Origin: Candidatus Megaera endosymbiont of Mesostigma viride
GTDB lineage: Bacteria; Pseudomonadota; Alphaproteobacteria; Rickettsiales; Rickettsiaceae
Length of the DNA: 64,000 nucleotides
Reading direction: 5' to 3'
Assembly (NCBI GenBank): GCA_020410825.1
Contig: CP084577.1
Location: 19,985 to 83,984, forward strand
This document shows positions 53,043-61,371 of the stretch, in pieces. Each line of letters begins with the position of its first letter. Positions within the stretch are counted from its first letter, which is position 1. The notes beneath the pieces were generated by a model that searched no databases, had not been told where the DNA came from, and worked only from the letters and a program-made list of their open reading frames with translations. The translations under genes were made by a program, and so were the position numbers.

Positions 53043-53938
53043 TTTAACTTTTCTATTTCTTTAACAGTTAAACCGGTAATTTTAGATATTTTTTCAATAG
53101 TATCTCCGTCTAATAGCATAGCCCTGGCTATTTCCATTTTTTCCTCAGTTTTACCCTTCTCAATACCTTTCTCAATACCTCTCTCAATACCTCTAGCTTC
53201 TGCAGCTGCTAATTCGTCCCTGTCGCTATAAAGCTTCTTCTGATAATAAGAGTAGTTTGCCCTCTCTTCAGGAGTCATTTTCAGGATACTAAGCTTTTCT
53301 GCTACCTGAACCATATAAGGTGAATGATAATTTTCAGGTATTTCATCATACTTCATGACATGTAGCCAGTCGTCTATTTCTCTTTCTAAACGGTCATTAA
53401 ATTGCGGTATCGATATATAAAAATATTCAGGTAGAATATCGGTTGCATCAAATATTTCTCCCGTTTGCTGATTTTTAATATGAACGGATAGTTTCTCGTT
53501 AGTTTCTACTTCATGAATAATAGTCTTACCGTGATAAATAGCCCCGTTGCCGTTACCGATCGGAAAATAGAGCAGGGAGATATGGAATATTTTTATTATC
53601 TGGGTGTAGTCTTCTCTTTGGGCTAAATTGTCGACTATCAGTCTGGAAGTATTAAATAGTGATTTATGAATAAAAGAATCTTTAACGTTACGTTCAATCT
53701 CGATAATGTATTTATGGTGATCTTCGTCTTCAACGATTAAATCCGCTAGACTTCTTTTGCTTTTACTATCCTCTTTATTACTCTCGCTCTCAAGTAAGGC
53801 AACTATTTTGACGTCTTTATAGCCTTTTGTTTTAAGCAGAGCTGAAATAAAACCTTCTACTACGGCGTAATCACCTTTATCCTTAAGGAGATACTTTATC
53901 CCGTAATCAAAGGATACCAAAGGTTTATCATTACTCAT
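53039..53938 (-). CDS. Rpn-family PD-(D/E)XK nuclease (transposase-like)
   Basis: The protein has 299 residues with the Rpn pattern: FDYGIKYLLKD at the start, and the nuclease core SLADLIVEDEDHHKYIIEIE, in which Asp, Glu and Glu fit the PD-(D/E)XK set although the usual Lys is not obvious. The C-terminal part has the repeat GIERGIEKGIEKGKTEEK and a final helix-turn-helix-like segment. Rpn proteins are DNA nucleases linked to recombination and phage defence. Confidence 0.88.
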   Translation of the reverse strand: MSNDKPLVSFDYGIKYLLKDKGDYAVVEGFISALLKTKGYKDVKIVALLESESNKEDSKSKRSLADLIVEDEDHHKYIIEIERNVKDSFIHKSLFNTSRLIVDNLAQREDYTQIIKIFHISLLYFPIGNGNGAIYHGKTIIHEVETNEKLSVHIKNQQTGEIFDATDILPEYFYISIPQFNDRLEREIDDWLHVMKYDEIPENYHSPYMVQVAEKLSILKMTPEERANYSYYQKKLYSDRDELAAAEARGIERGIEKGIEKGKTEEKMEIARAMLLDGDTIEKISKITGLTVKEIEKLK

Positions 53939-54029
53939 AATAGTACTTTATTTTGTTTTTTTACTGATTATTTTGCTCAACAAATATTGTATCACAAATG
54001 CCTGAGAAGTTCCATAGTTTTATTGGTGT

Positions 54030-54644
54030 TTATGGGCTTTCATAACAATTATCGCTGTTAGTTTTATTCTGAAGTTCTACAAAGCTGCGTTCCAAATAAT
54101 TTGTAACCTTTTGTAAATAAGCAAACAGAGAAGATTCTGTTAAGTCATCTTGATCTAAGATTTCATAAGCTTTCGTTAAAAGGTTAAGTTTTCTAGGAGT
54201 AACAGTCTGTTGTTCTTGATTTTGTTTATATCTACTATGTGCAGCTTTACCGTTTTCAGCTATATTGTGCATTCCCCTAGTGTGTATTTGTATTTCAACA
54301 GGTAATCCATATGAACCTAAAAGAATAACAGTATGCAGGGAGCGATAACCATTAGTCTTTGGCTTGTTGATATAATCTCTATACTTTTCTGGTATTACCT
54401 TGTAAATTTCCTGAATAAGTTTTAGTGCCGTATAGCATTCGTCTTGTTCGTTTACTATAATTCTAAAGCCAACAATGTCAGTTAGTTCTTCAATCTTAAC
54501 TGATTTTCTAGTTAATTTATGTAAAATGGAATAAGGGTCTTTAACTCTACAGGAAATGTCTGTTGTTATACCAAGTGCTTGTAATTGATTGCAAATTAAG
54601 TTAATTTCTTGGTTATACGAACAGTCTTTTGGTTTGTTATCCAT
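54030..54644 (-). CDS. RelA/SpoT-type (p)ppGpp synthetase, synthetase domain only
   Basis: The protein has 204 residues with synthetase motifs: DPYSILHKLTRKSVKIEEL, DIVGFRIIVNEQDECYTAL, KPKTNGYRSLHTVILL and VEIQIHTRGMHNIAENGKAA. It lacks the hydrolase domain, which is encoded separately at 55007. Split SpoT genes are frequent passengers of RAGEs and may alter growth and stress responses of the bacterium. A protease-like remnant lies between the two SpoT genes. Confidence 0.92.
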   Translation of the reverse strand: MDNKPKDCSYNQEINLICNQLQALGITTDISCRVKDPYSILHKLTRKSVKIEELTDIVGFRIIVNEQDECYTALKLIQEIYKVIPEKYRDYINKPKTNGYRSLHTVILLGSYGLPVEIQIHTRGMHNIAENGKAAHSRYKQNQEQQTVTPRKLNLLTKAYEILDQDDLTESSLFAYLQKVTNYLERSFVELQNKTNSDNCYESP

Positions 54645-54688
54645 TTCAGTCTTATTCGGCTAGGTTTAACTAGGAGCTTAAATCTAAG

Positions 54689-54881
54689 CTACCAAAGGTG
54701 GTTAAGCCTGTCAACACCCTTATAAATGGGATATATGATTAAGTTATATAACGTGAACGCTACGTCTGTATCAAATAATATCTTACCTATGTAAAAACCC
54801 GTAAACTCATCTTTTATACGATACTCTACCTTACCTATGGAAGTCATCGTCGTGAGTTGTTCTAATTAAATGTTGTGCCAT
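54689..54881 (-). pseudogene. Remnant of a CE-protease-like effector domain
   Basis: Two short frames, MAQHLIRTTHDDDFHR (from 54881) and MTSIGKVEYRIKDEFTGFYI (from 54847 to a stop at 54689), line up by eye with residues 154-198 of the 862-residue protein (IRTTYDN, then GKIQYVIEQEGMYVGNTYDNG). The aligned part again has no cysteine at the catalytic position. A frameshift separates the pieces. Confidence 0.5.
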
Positions 54882-55006
54882 TTTTAATCTATTAATACTT
54901 CATTTGTAATATTAAAGAAAATAATTTAATAAATATTCATAATTTACTTATATTTCAACTAATATGGAGTTATTATGTAATTATGTGGTTAATTAATTCT
55001 TAAATT

Positions 55007-55690
55007 ATGGATTATTCAGAGTCTTGTAAATATTCAATAAGATTAATAGCAAAACTAAAGTCATTAGATACTAAAAATGTACTGGACTTTAATTTAATTA
55101 ATAAAGCTATTTATTACGCTAAAAAATATCATGGTAGCCAATTGCGCAAGTCCGGCGAACCATTTTATAGCCATCCACTAGAGGTGGCATATCTATTTGC
55201 TGAATACACGGCAAAAGACGAAGTGCAGTATTATACAACTGATTTAATAATTACTGCTATAATGCATGATACTATAGAAGATACATCACTAACTAAAGAG
55301 ATGATTAGTCAAGTCTTTAATGAATCAATAGCAAGTAAAGTAGAAGATTTAACCAGAATTAAAGTAAATAAAAAAATCCCTGCAGGAGAGACTCTGGAAT
55401 TAGTTTATCCTCAGAATAAAAAGGATATATTATATATTAAATTATTTGATAGATTGCATAACATGCGGACTATAGCTTTTTTACCTGAAATAAAAAGAAA
55501 TAAAGTTATTGATGAAACTGTGGAGTATTTTGTATCCCTTTGTTCTGTTTTAGATCTTTACGAGGTCAAAAAAGAATTAATAACATTAAGTTACCAATAT
55601 AAATCCTTGCATAATTATTCTATTTTTGCGGCTAATGATACTTCATTACCTGATCCTTTTTCCTTTTTACCTTCAATTTTAACGAAATAA
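55007..55690 (+). CDS. SpoT-type (p)ppGpp hydrolase, HD domain only
   Basis: The protein has 227 residues with the HD-hydrolase pattern: AIYYAKKYHGSQLRKSGEPF, YSHPLEVA, the metal-binding His-Asp in ITAIMHDTIEDTSLT, and KLFDRLHNMRTI. It would degrade (p)ppGpp. It is transcribed away from the synthetase gene at 54030, so the two activities are divergent and separately controlled. The end overlaps the transporter gene on the other strand by 76 bases. Confidence 0.93.
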   Translation: MDYSESCKYSIRLIAKLKSLDTKNVLDFNLINKAIYYAKKYHGSQLRKSGEPFYSHPLEVAYLFAEYTAKDEVQYYTTDLIITAIMHDTIEDTSLTKEMISQVFNESIASKVEDLTRIKVNKKIPAGETLELVYPQNKKDILYIKLFDRLHNMRTIAFLPEIKRNKVIDETVEYFVSLCSVLDLYEVKKELITLSYQYKSLHNYSIFAANDTSLPDPFSFLPSILTK

Positions 55691-56958
55691 AATAAGCCTA
55701 ATCCATACCCAATAACTATTGGAAAAAGAAGAAACAACAGACCTAAATTCCCAAAGTGTCTTATTAAGTAAATCACTCCAAAGGAGCTAATTATATACAT
55801 TAAAGCACGTGATGCAGCATAAGAAAAACAGGTAGTAGTAAATCTCTGAAATACTGGAAAATGTTTATAAAAAATTGGCGTAGCCGGGAATTCAACAAGC
55901 AGTGATAAAGATAATAGGATTTGAATTAGCATTAACCCGGAACCGGTAGTAATGTGATTTAATAAAAAAGGCGAAGCTAGAATAAACGGGCCGGCAAAAT
56001 AAAATTTTATTTTTAGGAATTTCAAAGGATTTATAAAATATACCAAACATGTAATCAACATAGTAAAAGCAAGGTCTAGGGATGATACAATAAAATTTTG
56101 CTGTATTACCTGTTCTGTAGTATATCCAAACTTATCTCTTAAAAGATTAGAACTATGGATAAATATAAGATAAAAGCACACAGGATACGATAATTGTATA
56201 AAGAAAAACGATATAACAGCTTTTTTGTTTAGTTTTTCTTTAATCCAGGGTTTATCTAGTATTTTTTCTTTGCTAGAACTAAGTTTTAAGTCTTTGTGCA
56301 AGTTCATGAGTTGTTTTTTAGCATTGGCAAAGTCAGGTGTTTCCCTTAAGGACCTTCTAGCAAAAGAACCAATAACTGCAACTATTGCTCCAACCCAAAA
56401 TGCCACTCTCCAGTTAAAAAGTTGGGATAACGAAATATTGGCTACAAATAAAGCCATTGTACCACCTAAAGTAAGGCACACACTTATAAAAGCTACAGCA
56501 GGGAAAACGAAAGGAGGCTTAATAAGTTCTGTAAGATATACTTCAGCACCGACACGTTCTCCCATCGAAGACATACCTTGTAGAATACGGCAAATTGTAA
56601 CGGCCCAAGAAGCAACAATGCCTACCTGTTCATAAGTTGGGAGGTTAGCCATGACTACACAGGATATAGACATGACGGTAGTGGTTATTATTACAGTTGC
56701 TTTTCTACCTATTCTATCTCCTAATCTACCAATTAATATAGCTCCTATAGGGCGAAATATAAATGTAATGCAGAAAGAAAAAGCACTTAATAATTGTGCC
56801 GAAAATTCATTAACTTGTGAAAAAAATAGCTCATTAAGTAATACCGCCATGTGAACATATAACATGAGGTCGAAGTACTCCAAAAATGTGCCTATAGATA
56901 ATAAGCCTATAGCCTGCTTCTGCTCTCTTGTGAGGCTTTGCTGTTCTGCTGTTTTCAT
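55615..56958 (-). CDS. MFS transporter of the ProP/metabolite:H+ symporter type
   Basis: The protein has 447 residues from the ATG at 56958, with twelve membrane segments and the MFS loop motif GRLGDRIGRKATVI after segment 2. The start (LLSIGTFLEYFDLMLYVHMA) is typical of the MHS family, which includes ProP. Rickettsiales carry many ProP copies, often next to SpoT genes in RAGEs. The substrate may be proline, betaine or another osmolyte. Confidence 0.93.
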   Translation of the reverse strand: MKTAEQQSLTREQKQAIGLLSIGTFLEYFDLMLYVHMAVLLNELFFSQVNEFSAQLLSAFSFCITFIFRPIGAILIGRLGDRIGRKATVIITTTVMSISCVVMANLPTYEQVGIVASWAVTICRILQGMSSMGERVGAEVYLTELIKPPFVFPAVAFISVCLTLGGTMALFVANISLSQLFNWRVAFWVGAIVAVIGSFARRSLRETPDFANAKKQLMNLHKDLKLSSSKEKILDKPWIKEKLNKKAVISFFFIQLSYPVCFYLIFIHSSNLLRDKFGYTTEQVIQQNFIVSSLDLAFTMLITCLVYFINPLKFLKIKFYFAGPFILASPFLLNHITTGSGLMLIQILLSLSLLVEFPATPIFYKHFPVFQRFTTTCFSYAASRALMYIISSFGVIYLIRHFGNLGLLFLLFPIVIGYGLGLFYFVKIEGKKEKGSGNEVSLAAKIE

Positions 56959-57064
56959 ATTAAGAATAATAGTTATTTTATAAACATTCCCCAATTAAAA
57001 CAGCTATTTAGGATACTTTTCAACTGTTTATTGCATTAATTATAATAAATTATTGAGATTACCT

Positions 57065-57150
57065 GTTATTTTAAATGATATTGTTTAATACAGGCGATAA
57101 TTTGTTGCTAATCTGATTTAGATACTTTGAGTATGAATATCAGTGTTCAC
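57065..57150. repeat. Second copy of the 85-base dispersed repeat
   Basis: It matches 50180-50267, including TTTAATACAGGCGATAATTT and TTTGAGT...AATATCAGTGT.CAC. A short partial copy, TTAATACAGGCAATATTTTT, is at 57665. The following bases, on the minus strand, read SLDKLGKWLEQNANGKYK in one frame, which looks like a scrap of a lost gene at about 57150-57230. Confidence 0.55.
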
Positions 57151-57322
57151 TGTTTTATACTTACCGTTTGCATTCTGCTCAAGCCATTTTCCTAATTTAT
57201 CCAATGAATGATACGTGCATATCGGTAGAATACGACCAGTTTAAAATCATGTTTTTAGGTAATGTCGAACTTTCTTGTTCATACTCATAGATTTTAATTA
57301 TTTTAAGGTAGATTTATTATTA

Positions 57323-57628
57323 TCATTTCCATAAATATTTCATTATCAGAATAGCAATAGATAAAACAAGAGTTATTATTTCTGCAATGATTAATGGAAT
57401 TGAATTAATCATGATGCCATAAATTAACCAAAGTACTACACCCAGAGAATAAATTAAGTACATGGTCGTAGATATAGCCTTTGCTGAGCGTTCTTTCCAT
57501 AATTTTACTATTTGAGGAATAAGTGATACAGTGCCGCAAAATGCAGCAGCATAGCCTATTAATTCGGCAACACATAGTTCATTTGTCCAAGCCCACTCCA
57601 TTATTGTGGTATACAATTTTTTCTCCAT
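57323..57628 (-). CDS. SemiSWEET-type PQ-loop transporter
   Basis: The protein has 101 residues with three membrane segments and a PQ motif in GTVSLIPQIVKLWKERSAKA, then SLGVVLWLIYGIM. This is the layout of bacterial SemiSWEETs, which work as dimers and move sugars across the inner membrane. A second start, the Met of MEWAWTN at residue 10, is also possible. Confidence 0.9.
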   Translation of the reverse strand: MEKKLYTTIMEWAWTNELCVAELIGYAAAFCGTVSLIPQIVKLWKERSAKAISTTMYLIYSLGVVLWLIYGIMINSIPLIIAEIITLVLSIAILIMKYLWK

Positions 57629-57665
57629 ATTTAATTTATTGAAATGTTCGCAAATATTTTGACAG

Positions 57666-57881
57666 TTAATACAGGCAATATTTTTTGCTGAGCCTGATTT
57701 TTGTTATTTTGCCAAGCCAAGAGTATAGTTCTAACTGGTTTTTACAGAAAATAAATTTGTGACCGCTTCTTGTACTATCAAAAGCACCCCAAGCACAAAT
57801 CAAAGTAATACCGCCAAATAGCTCATTTTGTTGGTATAGATGATAATATCGGTTCAGCTTTTTAAATTTAAGTAAAATCAT
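57666..57881 (-). CDS. Small WGR-domain-like protein
   Basis: The protein has 71 residues. RYYHLYQQNELFGG and ICAWGAFDSTRSGHKFIF have the spacing of a WGR domain, with WGA in place of WGR, and the family's C-terminal part follows (WLGKITKIRLSKKYCLY). WGR domains bind nucleic acids in PARPs and some bacterial proteins. Single-domain versions occur in Alphaproteobacteria. It lies between the SemiSWEET and Bax-inhibitor genes. Confidence 0.7.
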   Translation of the reverse strand: MILLKFKKLNRYYHLYQQNELFGGITLICAWGAFDSTRSGHKFIFCKNQLELYSWLGKITKIRLSKKYCLY

Positions 57882-57911
57882 TAACCACGTAATCTGTTGC
57901 TATAATCCGAT

Positions 57912-58628
57912 TTAATTATCACTTCTTTTGATACCAAAGAAATGCAGAAGCATAATAAAGAGATTGATAAAGTCCAGGTATAAGGTAAGTGCGCCGTATA
58001 CTGCAATATTACCGGTTCTTGCGGTATTACCGTTCATGGCATAGTAAATGGACTTGAGCTTTTGCGTATCATAAGCGGTAAGTATGGTAAATATACCCAC
58101 TCCTATGAAAGAGATAGCAAAATCTAGCGCAGCGGAACGAAGGAACAGATTGATCAGAGAAGCAATAACCAGACCTATTAATCCCATACGAACAAATGAG
58201 CCTGCAGCAGTTAAATCCTTTTTGGTAGTATGACCGTATATGCTCATTGCGCTGAAAGTAGAAGCGGTAATAAAAAATGTTTTAGCTATACTTGCGGTGG
58301 TATAAACAAGAAATATAGAGCCAAGCGATAAGCCGTTAAGGGCGGCAAATATACCAAGATGAAGCATAGCCTGCGCTCTGTCCATGTCCATTAACTTACG
58401 ACTGAAGAAAAAGATATAAATCAGTGGAGCAAACATCACCACGTAAGCAAGAGGGGTAGAAAACAGCATCATCGCTATTTGACTGCTACTACCGACTATG
58501 TAGGCTACTATGGCAGATATGCCAAGTGCCATGGACATATTCTGATAAATGGAGAGCATATAGATCCGCAAGCCCTGGTCATAATAAGTGTTTGTTTCTC
58601 TTGTAAAACTATAATTATTGTATTTCAT
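57912..58628 (-). CDS. Bax inhibitor-1/YccA-family membrane protein
   Basis: The protein has 238 residues with seven membrane segments and the family's end (LTAYDTQKLKSIYYAMNG, then YGALTLYLDFINLFIMLLHF). Bacterial members include YccA, which modulates the FtsH protease, and calcium-leak channels. It resembles a chromosomal core gene, so it may mark the border of the accessory region or be carried by it. The ATG at 58628 starts it. Confidence 0.95.
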   Translation of the reverse strand: MKYNNYSFTRETNTYYDQGLRIYMLSIYQNMSMALGISAIVAYIVGSSSQIAMMLFSTPLAYVVMFAPLIYIFFFSRKLMDMDRAQAMLHLGIFAALNGLSLGSIFLVYTTASIAKTFFITASTFSAMSIYGHTTKKDLTAAGSFVRMGLIGLVIASLINLFLRSAALDFAISFIGVGIFTILTAYDTQKLKSIYYAMNGNTARTGNIAVYGALTLYLDFINLFIMLLHFFGIKRSDN

Positions 58629-58894
58629 AGTGCTTTATCTGTCCTTTGTTACTTAATATATTATATCAACACATATTATAGCACAAATCCCTCTGACTTA
58701 CAAATCTTTGCTAATAATCCAAACCGGAAAAAATAGGTTATTTAAGCCTGAGTCCTCTAGTTAGTCATGCTTAACTGAAAGTTATATTTTACGGAATAAT
58801 CAGCATCTTAGGATGTGTTCAAATTAGCAGCATAAAAGATTTAATACGCTGTTCTGATTATCTACTCCCAAATTGGTTAGCTTAAATTTTATAA

Positions 58895-58941
58895 AAAATC
58901 AAGGGCAAGCGGTTGCCGTCCAAAGGCCGGCCCTTGATTTT
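58895..58941. repeat. Long hairpin in the gap before the methylase gene
   Basis: AAAATCAAGGGC and GCCCTTGATTTT form a perfect 12-base stem around a GC-rich loop of 23 bases (GGTTGCCGTCCAAAGGCC in the middle). It could be a terminator for the plus strand or a palindromic repeat. It is less AT-rich than its surroundings. Confidence 0.5.
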
Positions 58942-58973
58942 CCATAAAGCTTTAAGCTTTTGCCCCTTAAAGA

Positions 58974-58998
58974 AAGAATGCACGAAGTGTGCATTCTT
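58974..58998. repeat. Palindrome upstream of the methylase gene
   Basis: AAGAATGCAC and GTGCATTCTT flank GAAGT. A further AAGGA/TCCTT pair follows directly. With the hairpin at 58895 it makes a cluster of palindromes 50-150 bases before the methylase start. Confidence 0.45.
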
Positions 58999-59048
58999 AA
59001 GGAACTAGTCCTTATTGTCAATGTTAACAATTATCTTAAGAGGTAAAA

Positions 59049-60032
59049 ATGCAGAATTGTTTTAAGAAACATTATAGAGTAGAGCAGAATATTGAGGTAT
59101 TAAAAAGCCTGGCGAAAAAGGAAAATATCACCCCTGAAACTTTGAAGAATTATAGTGGTTGGGGAGGGCTTAGGGATGCAGTATATAACCCTGATATATA
59201 TAAGGAATTAAAAAGTCATTTAAGCGAGGATGAGATTGATTCTATCAAGCGTACTTTAAGCAGTGCTTATTATACTCCGGAGTTACTCGTAAAATTCATG
59301 TGGACGGCATTACTACGCATGGGCTTTAGATACGGTAACATATTAGAACCTGCAGTAGGTACAGGCATATTTTTTGACCATATACCGCTAAGAATACGTC
59401 AGGCAAGTAGTATTGATGCAGTAGAAATTGACAGGATTACTTGTAATATTCTAGTTAATAAACACCCAGATATTAATTTAACATGTGCCGGTCTTGAAAC
59501 GGTTTATTTTGGTAAGAAAAGATATGATTTAATTATCTCTAACCCGCCATACGGCAAGGAAGTAATAAATGATATGTTCAATCCTGATCTATCACATCTA
59601 ATAATCCATCACTGGTTTGTAGCAAAATGTGCAAGAATATTAAAGGAGAAAGGGATAATAGCAATGGTTTTACCGCAGTTTTTTCTTGATAATGTCAAAG
59701 ACCACGCAAGGGACATTATTAACGATGCCGGGGTGGAAATGATAGCTGCTTATAGGCTTCCTGATAACCTTTTTAGTAATGCTAAAGTAACGGTTGATAT
59801 AGTATTTCTGCAAAAGGCCGAAACTAATATCAAGTGGTTAAATACCGGAAAAATAACCATTGGTAATGATACAAAACCGGTTAATGAGTATTTTATTAAT
59901 AATCCTGAGCATATATTAGGGGAGTTACGGGTTGTTCCCATGTATAATAGAACCGGTATAACCTGTAAAGAAAAAGGCAACCTCAGAGATTGCCTTTACG
60001 ATGCCTGTCTAAAAATCACCAGACTAACCTAG
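59049..60032 (+). CDS. Truncated N6-adenine DNA methyltransferase of the element-borne type
   Basis: The protein has 327 residues. The order is YSGWGGLRDAV, then AYYTPELLVKFMW, then the SAM motif ILEPAVGTGIFFDHI, then the catalytic motif LIISNPPYGKEV. This is the N-terminal methylase part of very large methylase-helicase proteins found on conjugative elements. The text ends soon after VVPMYNRTGITC; the last residues come from a palindromic stretch, so the helicase part is missing. The ATG follows AGAGG. Enzyme activity may remain. Confidence 0.8.
   Translation: MQNCFKKHYRVEQNIEVLKSLAKKENITPETLKNYSGWGGLRDAVYNPDIYKELKSHLSEDEIDSIKRTLSSAYYTPELLVKFMWTALLRMGFRYGNILEPAVGTGIFFDHIPLRIRQASSIDAVEIDRITCNILVNKHPDINLTCAGLETVYFGKKRYDLIISNPPYGKEVINDMFNPDLSHLIIHHWFVAKCARILKEKGIIAMVLPQFFLDNVKDHARDIINDAGVEMIAAYRLPDNLFSNAKVTVDIVFLQKAETNIKWLNTGKITIGNDTKPVNEYFINNPEHILGELRVVPMYNRTGITCKEKGNLRDCLYDACLKITRLT
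59973..59997. repeat. Hairpin at the 3' end of the truncated methylase
   Basis: AAAGGCAA and TTGCCTTT form an 8-base stem around a 9-base loop. It lies inside the last codons of the methylase frame and may mark where the gene was cut. Confidence 0.45.
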
Positions 60033-60113
60033 AAACTATAAAGCTTGTATCTGCTATTCCCACTAGCGGGTATAAGCTCCTTTTAAGATAATTCCTTCGG
60101 ATAATCAAGAAGT

Positions 60114-60353
60114 TTAAGCAAGGTCTGCAAATGGATTAGTATCACCTTTTAACAACATTTGCATGTTAATAATAACCTCAGAGATTATTTTCATATTTTC
60201 CGGGGTTAAAGGGCTATGTGCGATATCCCTCAAATGCCGCACATCGTAATTCAAATTTTTAGATACTATAATATCCAAATATTTGAAATATAACGGTGCA
60301 AGGGGATGTTCTGCAAAACTATTGTATGTATTGTCGTAATCTAAATTTACCAT
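60114..60353 (-). CDS. Small protein with an FAEHPLAPL motif, first copy
   Basis: The protein has 79 residues, soluble and helical. The start TYNSFAEHPLAPLYFKYLDI is almost repeated in the protein at 60756. I do not recognise the family. It is the last of a row of small minus-strand genes that continues to ParB, typical of the edge of a Rickettsia plasmid or RAGE. Confidence 0.6.
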   Translation of the reverse strand: MVNLDYDNTYNSFAEHPLAPLYFKYLDIIVSKNLNYDVRHLRDIAHSPLTPENMKIISEVIINMQMLLKGDTNPFADLA

Positions 60354-60367
60354 AAAACCTCACAAAA

Positions 60368-60736
60368 TTAGTTGGTAACAAGTTTTAAAAATTTTTTATA
60401 AATGTTGTTAAGCTCCTCAGCAGTGATGAACAATGAATCAACTAAAGGTAGTCTCCGAACCCCACATTCTGCATATAATTCATGTAGTTCTAACCTTTGT
60501 TGTTCTGTATAAACAGGTTCACCATTATCATTAAATTTAATCTCTCTTAAGCTACTATCCGGTTTTAGGAGCTTATCGAGGTTGTGGTATTTTCCATGTC
60601 CTATTTCTTTACAAATAGTTGTTGGTGATGGAGTATCCTTAAAGTCAAGGACAAAGCCAAGAACTAAGAGGCTAATTACTGCTAACCCTACAAACCAGAT
60701 AAGTATTCCTGTTATATGTTTTTTTAATATGGTCAT
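60368..60736 (-). CDS. Small membrane-anchored protein
   Basis: The protein has 122 residues with one N-terminal membrane segment (ILIWFVGLAVISLLVLGFVL) and a soluble domain facing outward (TICKEIGHGKYHNLDKLLKP). A pair of cysteines (in ICKEIG and ECGVRR) may form a disulfide. It lies between the two FAEHPLAPL proteins with 14 and 19 bases on each side, so the three are probably co-expressed. I do not recognise the family. Confidence 0.55.
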   Translation of the reverse strand: MTILKKHITGILIWFVGLAVISLLVLGFVLDFKDTPSPTTICKEIGHGKYHNLDKLLKPDSSLREIKFNDNGEPVYTEQQRLELHELYAECGVRRLPLVDSLFITAEELNNIYKKFLKLVTN

Positions 60737-60755
60737 GATTATTTAATTATTTAAC

Positions 60756-60992
60756 TTATAAACGTTTAAGTAATTGTTCGAATTTGTTTAGTTCGTTTGA
60801 CACAGAGGCTTTCTGCATTTCAATAGCAATTTTGGTTATGATATTTCGATTTTCTGGCAAATAATGCTGCTTGGCTATTTTTTCCAGATCTTCCGCTTCT
60901 TTCAGAAAGCACCTTGATTTTAGAATTTCAATAAATTGATAAAACAAAGGAGCAAGGGGATGTTCTGCAAAATCATTGTAACTATGTTCCAT
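60756..60992 (-). CDS. Small protein with an FAEHPLAPL motif, second copy
   Basis: The protein has 78 residues and is a paralogue of 60114-60353: SYNDFAEHPLAPLFYQFIEI against the corresponding start of the other, and LPENRNIITKIAIEMQ against LTPENMKIISEVIINMQ. Both are helical and soluble. Their function is unknown. Confidence 0.6.
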   Translation of the reverse strand: MEHSYNDFAEHPLAPLFYQFIEILKSRCFLKEAEDLEKIAKQHYLPENRNIITKIAIEMQKASVSNELNKFEQLLKRL

Positions 60993-61088
60993 AAATTACC
61001 TTCTATTATAATTAAATATACTTAGTTGTTTATCTTTAAAAAACTCTACCAGTAAATTGCTGATTTTTTTCTTATCAATATTCAGCTG

Positions 61089-61319
61089 TTAATTGCGGGT
61101 ATCCTGTTTCATCAATTCCCGCCCCAAAGTACGCCATTTGTTAGTTAAAGTAGGGTCAGCCTGCATTCTGTTTTTTGCCTCTAGTAACATACCGTATAAG
61201 GTAGCAGGGTCGTGCGGGTGAAAATGATCAAGTTCCGCCTTAACAAATAGCCCACCAAGCATAATCTTTTTACGTGCATCTTCTTTTCGTGCCTGTTGTG
61301 ACTGAATTTTCGATTGCAT
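61089..61319 (-). CDS. Ti-type TraD-like conjugal transfer protein
   Basis: The protein has 76 residues with the pattern ARKEDARKKIMLGGLFVKAE, which resembles the small TraD proteins of Ti-type plasmids (RK..TR.KI.LG.L). Such proteins accompany the relaxase genes of RAGEs and act at the origin of transfer. No TraA-type relaxase is in the window, so the set is incomplete here. It is not the TraD coupling ATPase of F. Confidence 0.7.
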   Translation of the reverse strand: MQSKIQSQQARKEDARKKIMLGGLFVKAELDHFHPHDPATLYGMLLEAKNRMQADPTLTNKWRTLGRELMKQDTRN

Positions 61320-61371
61320 ATTAAAATAAAACCTTTTTCTAATTAACCTTTTCAGCTCCCTTAAGATTTTA

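Noticed and set aside
53039..53938. Calling the Rpn gene an insertion sequence
   Set aside because: No terminal inverted repeats or target duplications are visible around it, and Rpn proteins are now seen as nucleases with defence-like roles.
61089..61319. Calling the small TraD-like protein the coupling ATPase TraD
   Set aside because: At 76 residues and without Walker motifs it can only be the small Ti-type TraD, not the F-type coupling protein.
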